A stretch of 24,197 nucleotides of DNA, taken from the NCBI GenBank assembly GCA_034435375.1, contig DAOTXR010000075.1, forward strand, positions 1-24,197, written 5' to 3'. Numbering within the stretch: the first letter of the stretch is position 1; each line of letters starts with the position of its first letter. Positions 24,066 to 24,197 of the stretch are shown here, piece after piece. Made by a program: the position numbers and the translations under genes. Below the pieces are notes generated by a model that saw nothing but the letters and a program-made list of their open reading frames with translations, searched no databases and was not told the DNA's origin. The stretch is from DAOTXR01 sp034435375. Lineage in GTDB: Bacteria > Chloroflexota > Anaerolineae > Aggregatilineales > UBA3940.

Positions 24066-24088
24066 GGGTGCATCCCACTTTGGGGGCA
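24065..24088 (+). repeat. Putative insertion-sequence end, right copy
   Basis: The sequence begins AGGGTGCATCCCACTTTGGG and matches the left-edge sequence (110-133, minus strand) at 20 of 24 positions, at a similar distance before an outward-reading related gene. The element's other end is outside the window. Confidence 0.5.
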
Positions 24089-24131
24089 AAGGGAGTAAAC
24101 TATGAGGCCAGGACAGACAGGAGGGGAGCTG

Positions 24132-24197
24132 ATGGGTGTCACAGACGAAGAACTAAAGGCACGCATGATGGCGGAAGCCGAAGCAGCGATAGATAAG
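24132..24197 (+). CDS. N-terminus of a probable transposase (partial)
   Basis: The first 22 codons (MGVTDEELKARMMAEAEAAI and on) are in the window; the gene runs off the right edge. GGAGGGGAG lies just before the ATG at 24132. An in-frame ATG at 24102 is possible but has a poorer ribosome site. The EELKAR core matches the left-edge gene, and the upstream DNA is similar, so both are probably transposases of one insertion-sequence family. The two are not identical, so they are diverged copies or relatives, not a recent duplication. Confidence 0.45.
   Translation, partial: MGVTDEELKARMMAEAEAAIDK

Overview
The window looks like a chromosomal stretch of a Chloroflexota bacterium, probably Anaerolineae-like. 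The grounds are indirect. The DNA is GC-rich. Exported proteins repeatedly carry Thr/Pro-rich linkers after a membrane anchor or lipobox. Gene families include GT-C glycosyltransferases with beta-sandwich tails, YwiC-like membrane proteins, a TM0106-type RecB nuclease and TolB-like propeller lipoproteins. This is a family-content judgement, not a database match. No rRNA, tRNA, CRISPR array or phage gene was seen.

Layout. Both edges carry the 5' ends of two related but non-identical genes (1-73 minus, 24132-24197 plus). Each is preceded by a similar 24-base sequence (110-133 minus, 24065-24088 plus) and both read outward, so they look like insertion-sequence ends. Between them, left to right, are: a membrane-anchored Cys-rich surface protein; folC; a HExxH surface metallopeptidase followed closely by a GT-C glycosyltransferase; a RecB-like nuclease (minus) divergent from a DUF333 lipoprotein; an S41 peptidase lipoprotein (minus) divergent from a HicB-DinB fusion; a possible alpha/beta-hydrolase remnant; a DUF429 protein; a beta-propeller lipoprotein; a CapA-like protein; the pterin cluster folE-SDR-folB; an L,D-transpeptidase; a YwiC-like membrane protein; a large GT-C protein; a 76-residue unknown protein; and a GAF histidine kinase (minus).

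How the genes work together. Two themes stand out. The first is folate/pterin synthesis. FolE makes dihydroneopterin triphosphate, FolB cleaves dihydroneopterin, FolC adds glutamate, and the SDR between folE and folB is plausibly a pterin reductase. folP, folK and a classical DHFR gene are absent from the window. The second theme is the cell envelope: lipoproteins, secreted peptidases, a cell-wall cross-linking enzyme and two GT-C glycosyltransferases.

Non-coding structure. No gene-free stretch exceeds 300 bases. The most structured gaps are the folE leader (promoter near 15568-15597, then about 190 nt with a long-range stem and hairpins), a perfect 13-bp hairpin at 1240-1269, and a perfect 15-bp hairpin at 14255-14288 that contains a stop codon. 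The gap at 8029-8276 holds a 12-bp inverted repeat and a promoter that would give a leaderless mRNA. The gaps at 2785-3035, 10861-11098, 14289-14427 and 22267-22343 show nothing strong beyond the sites listed. All promoter and terminator calls are by eye. No single new defence or metabolic system is convincingly present; the best leads are the folE leader, the unusual SDR and the paired outward-facing element ends.
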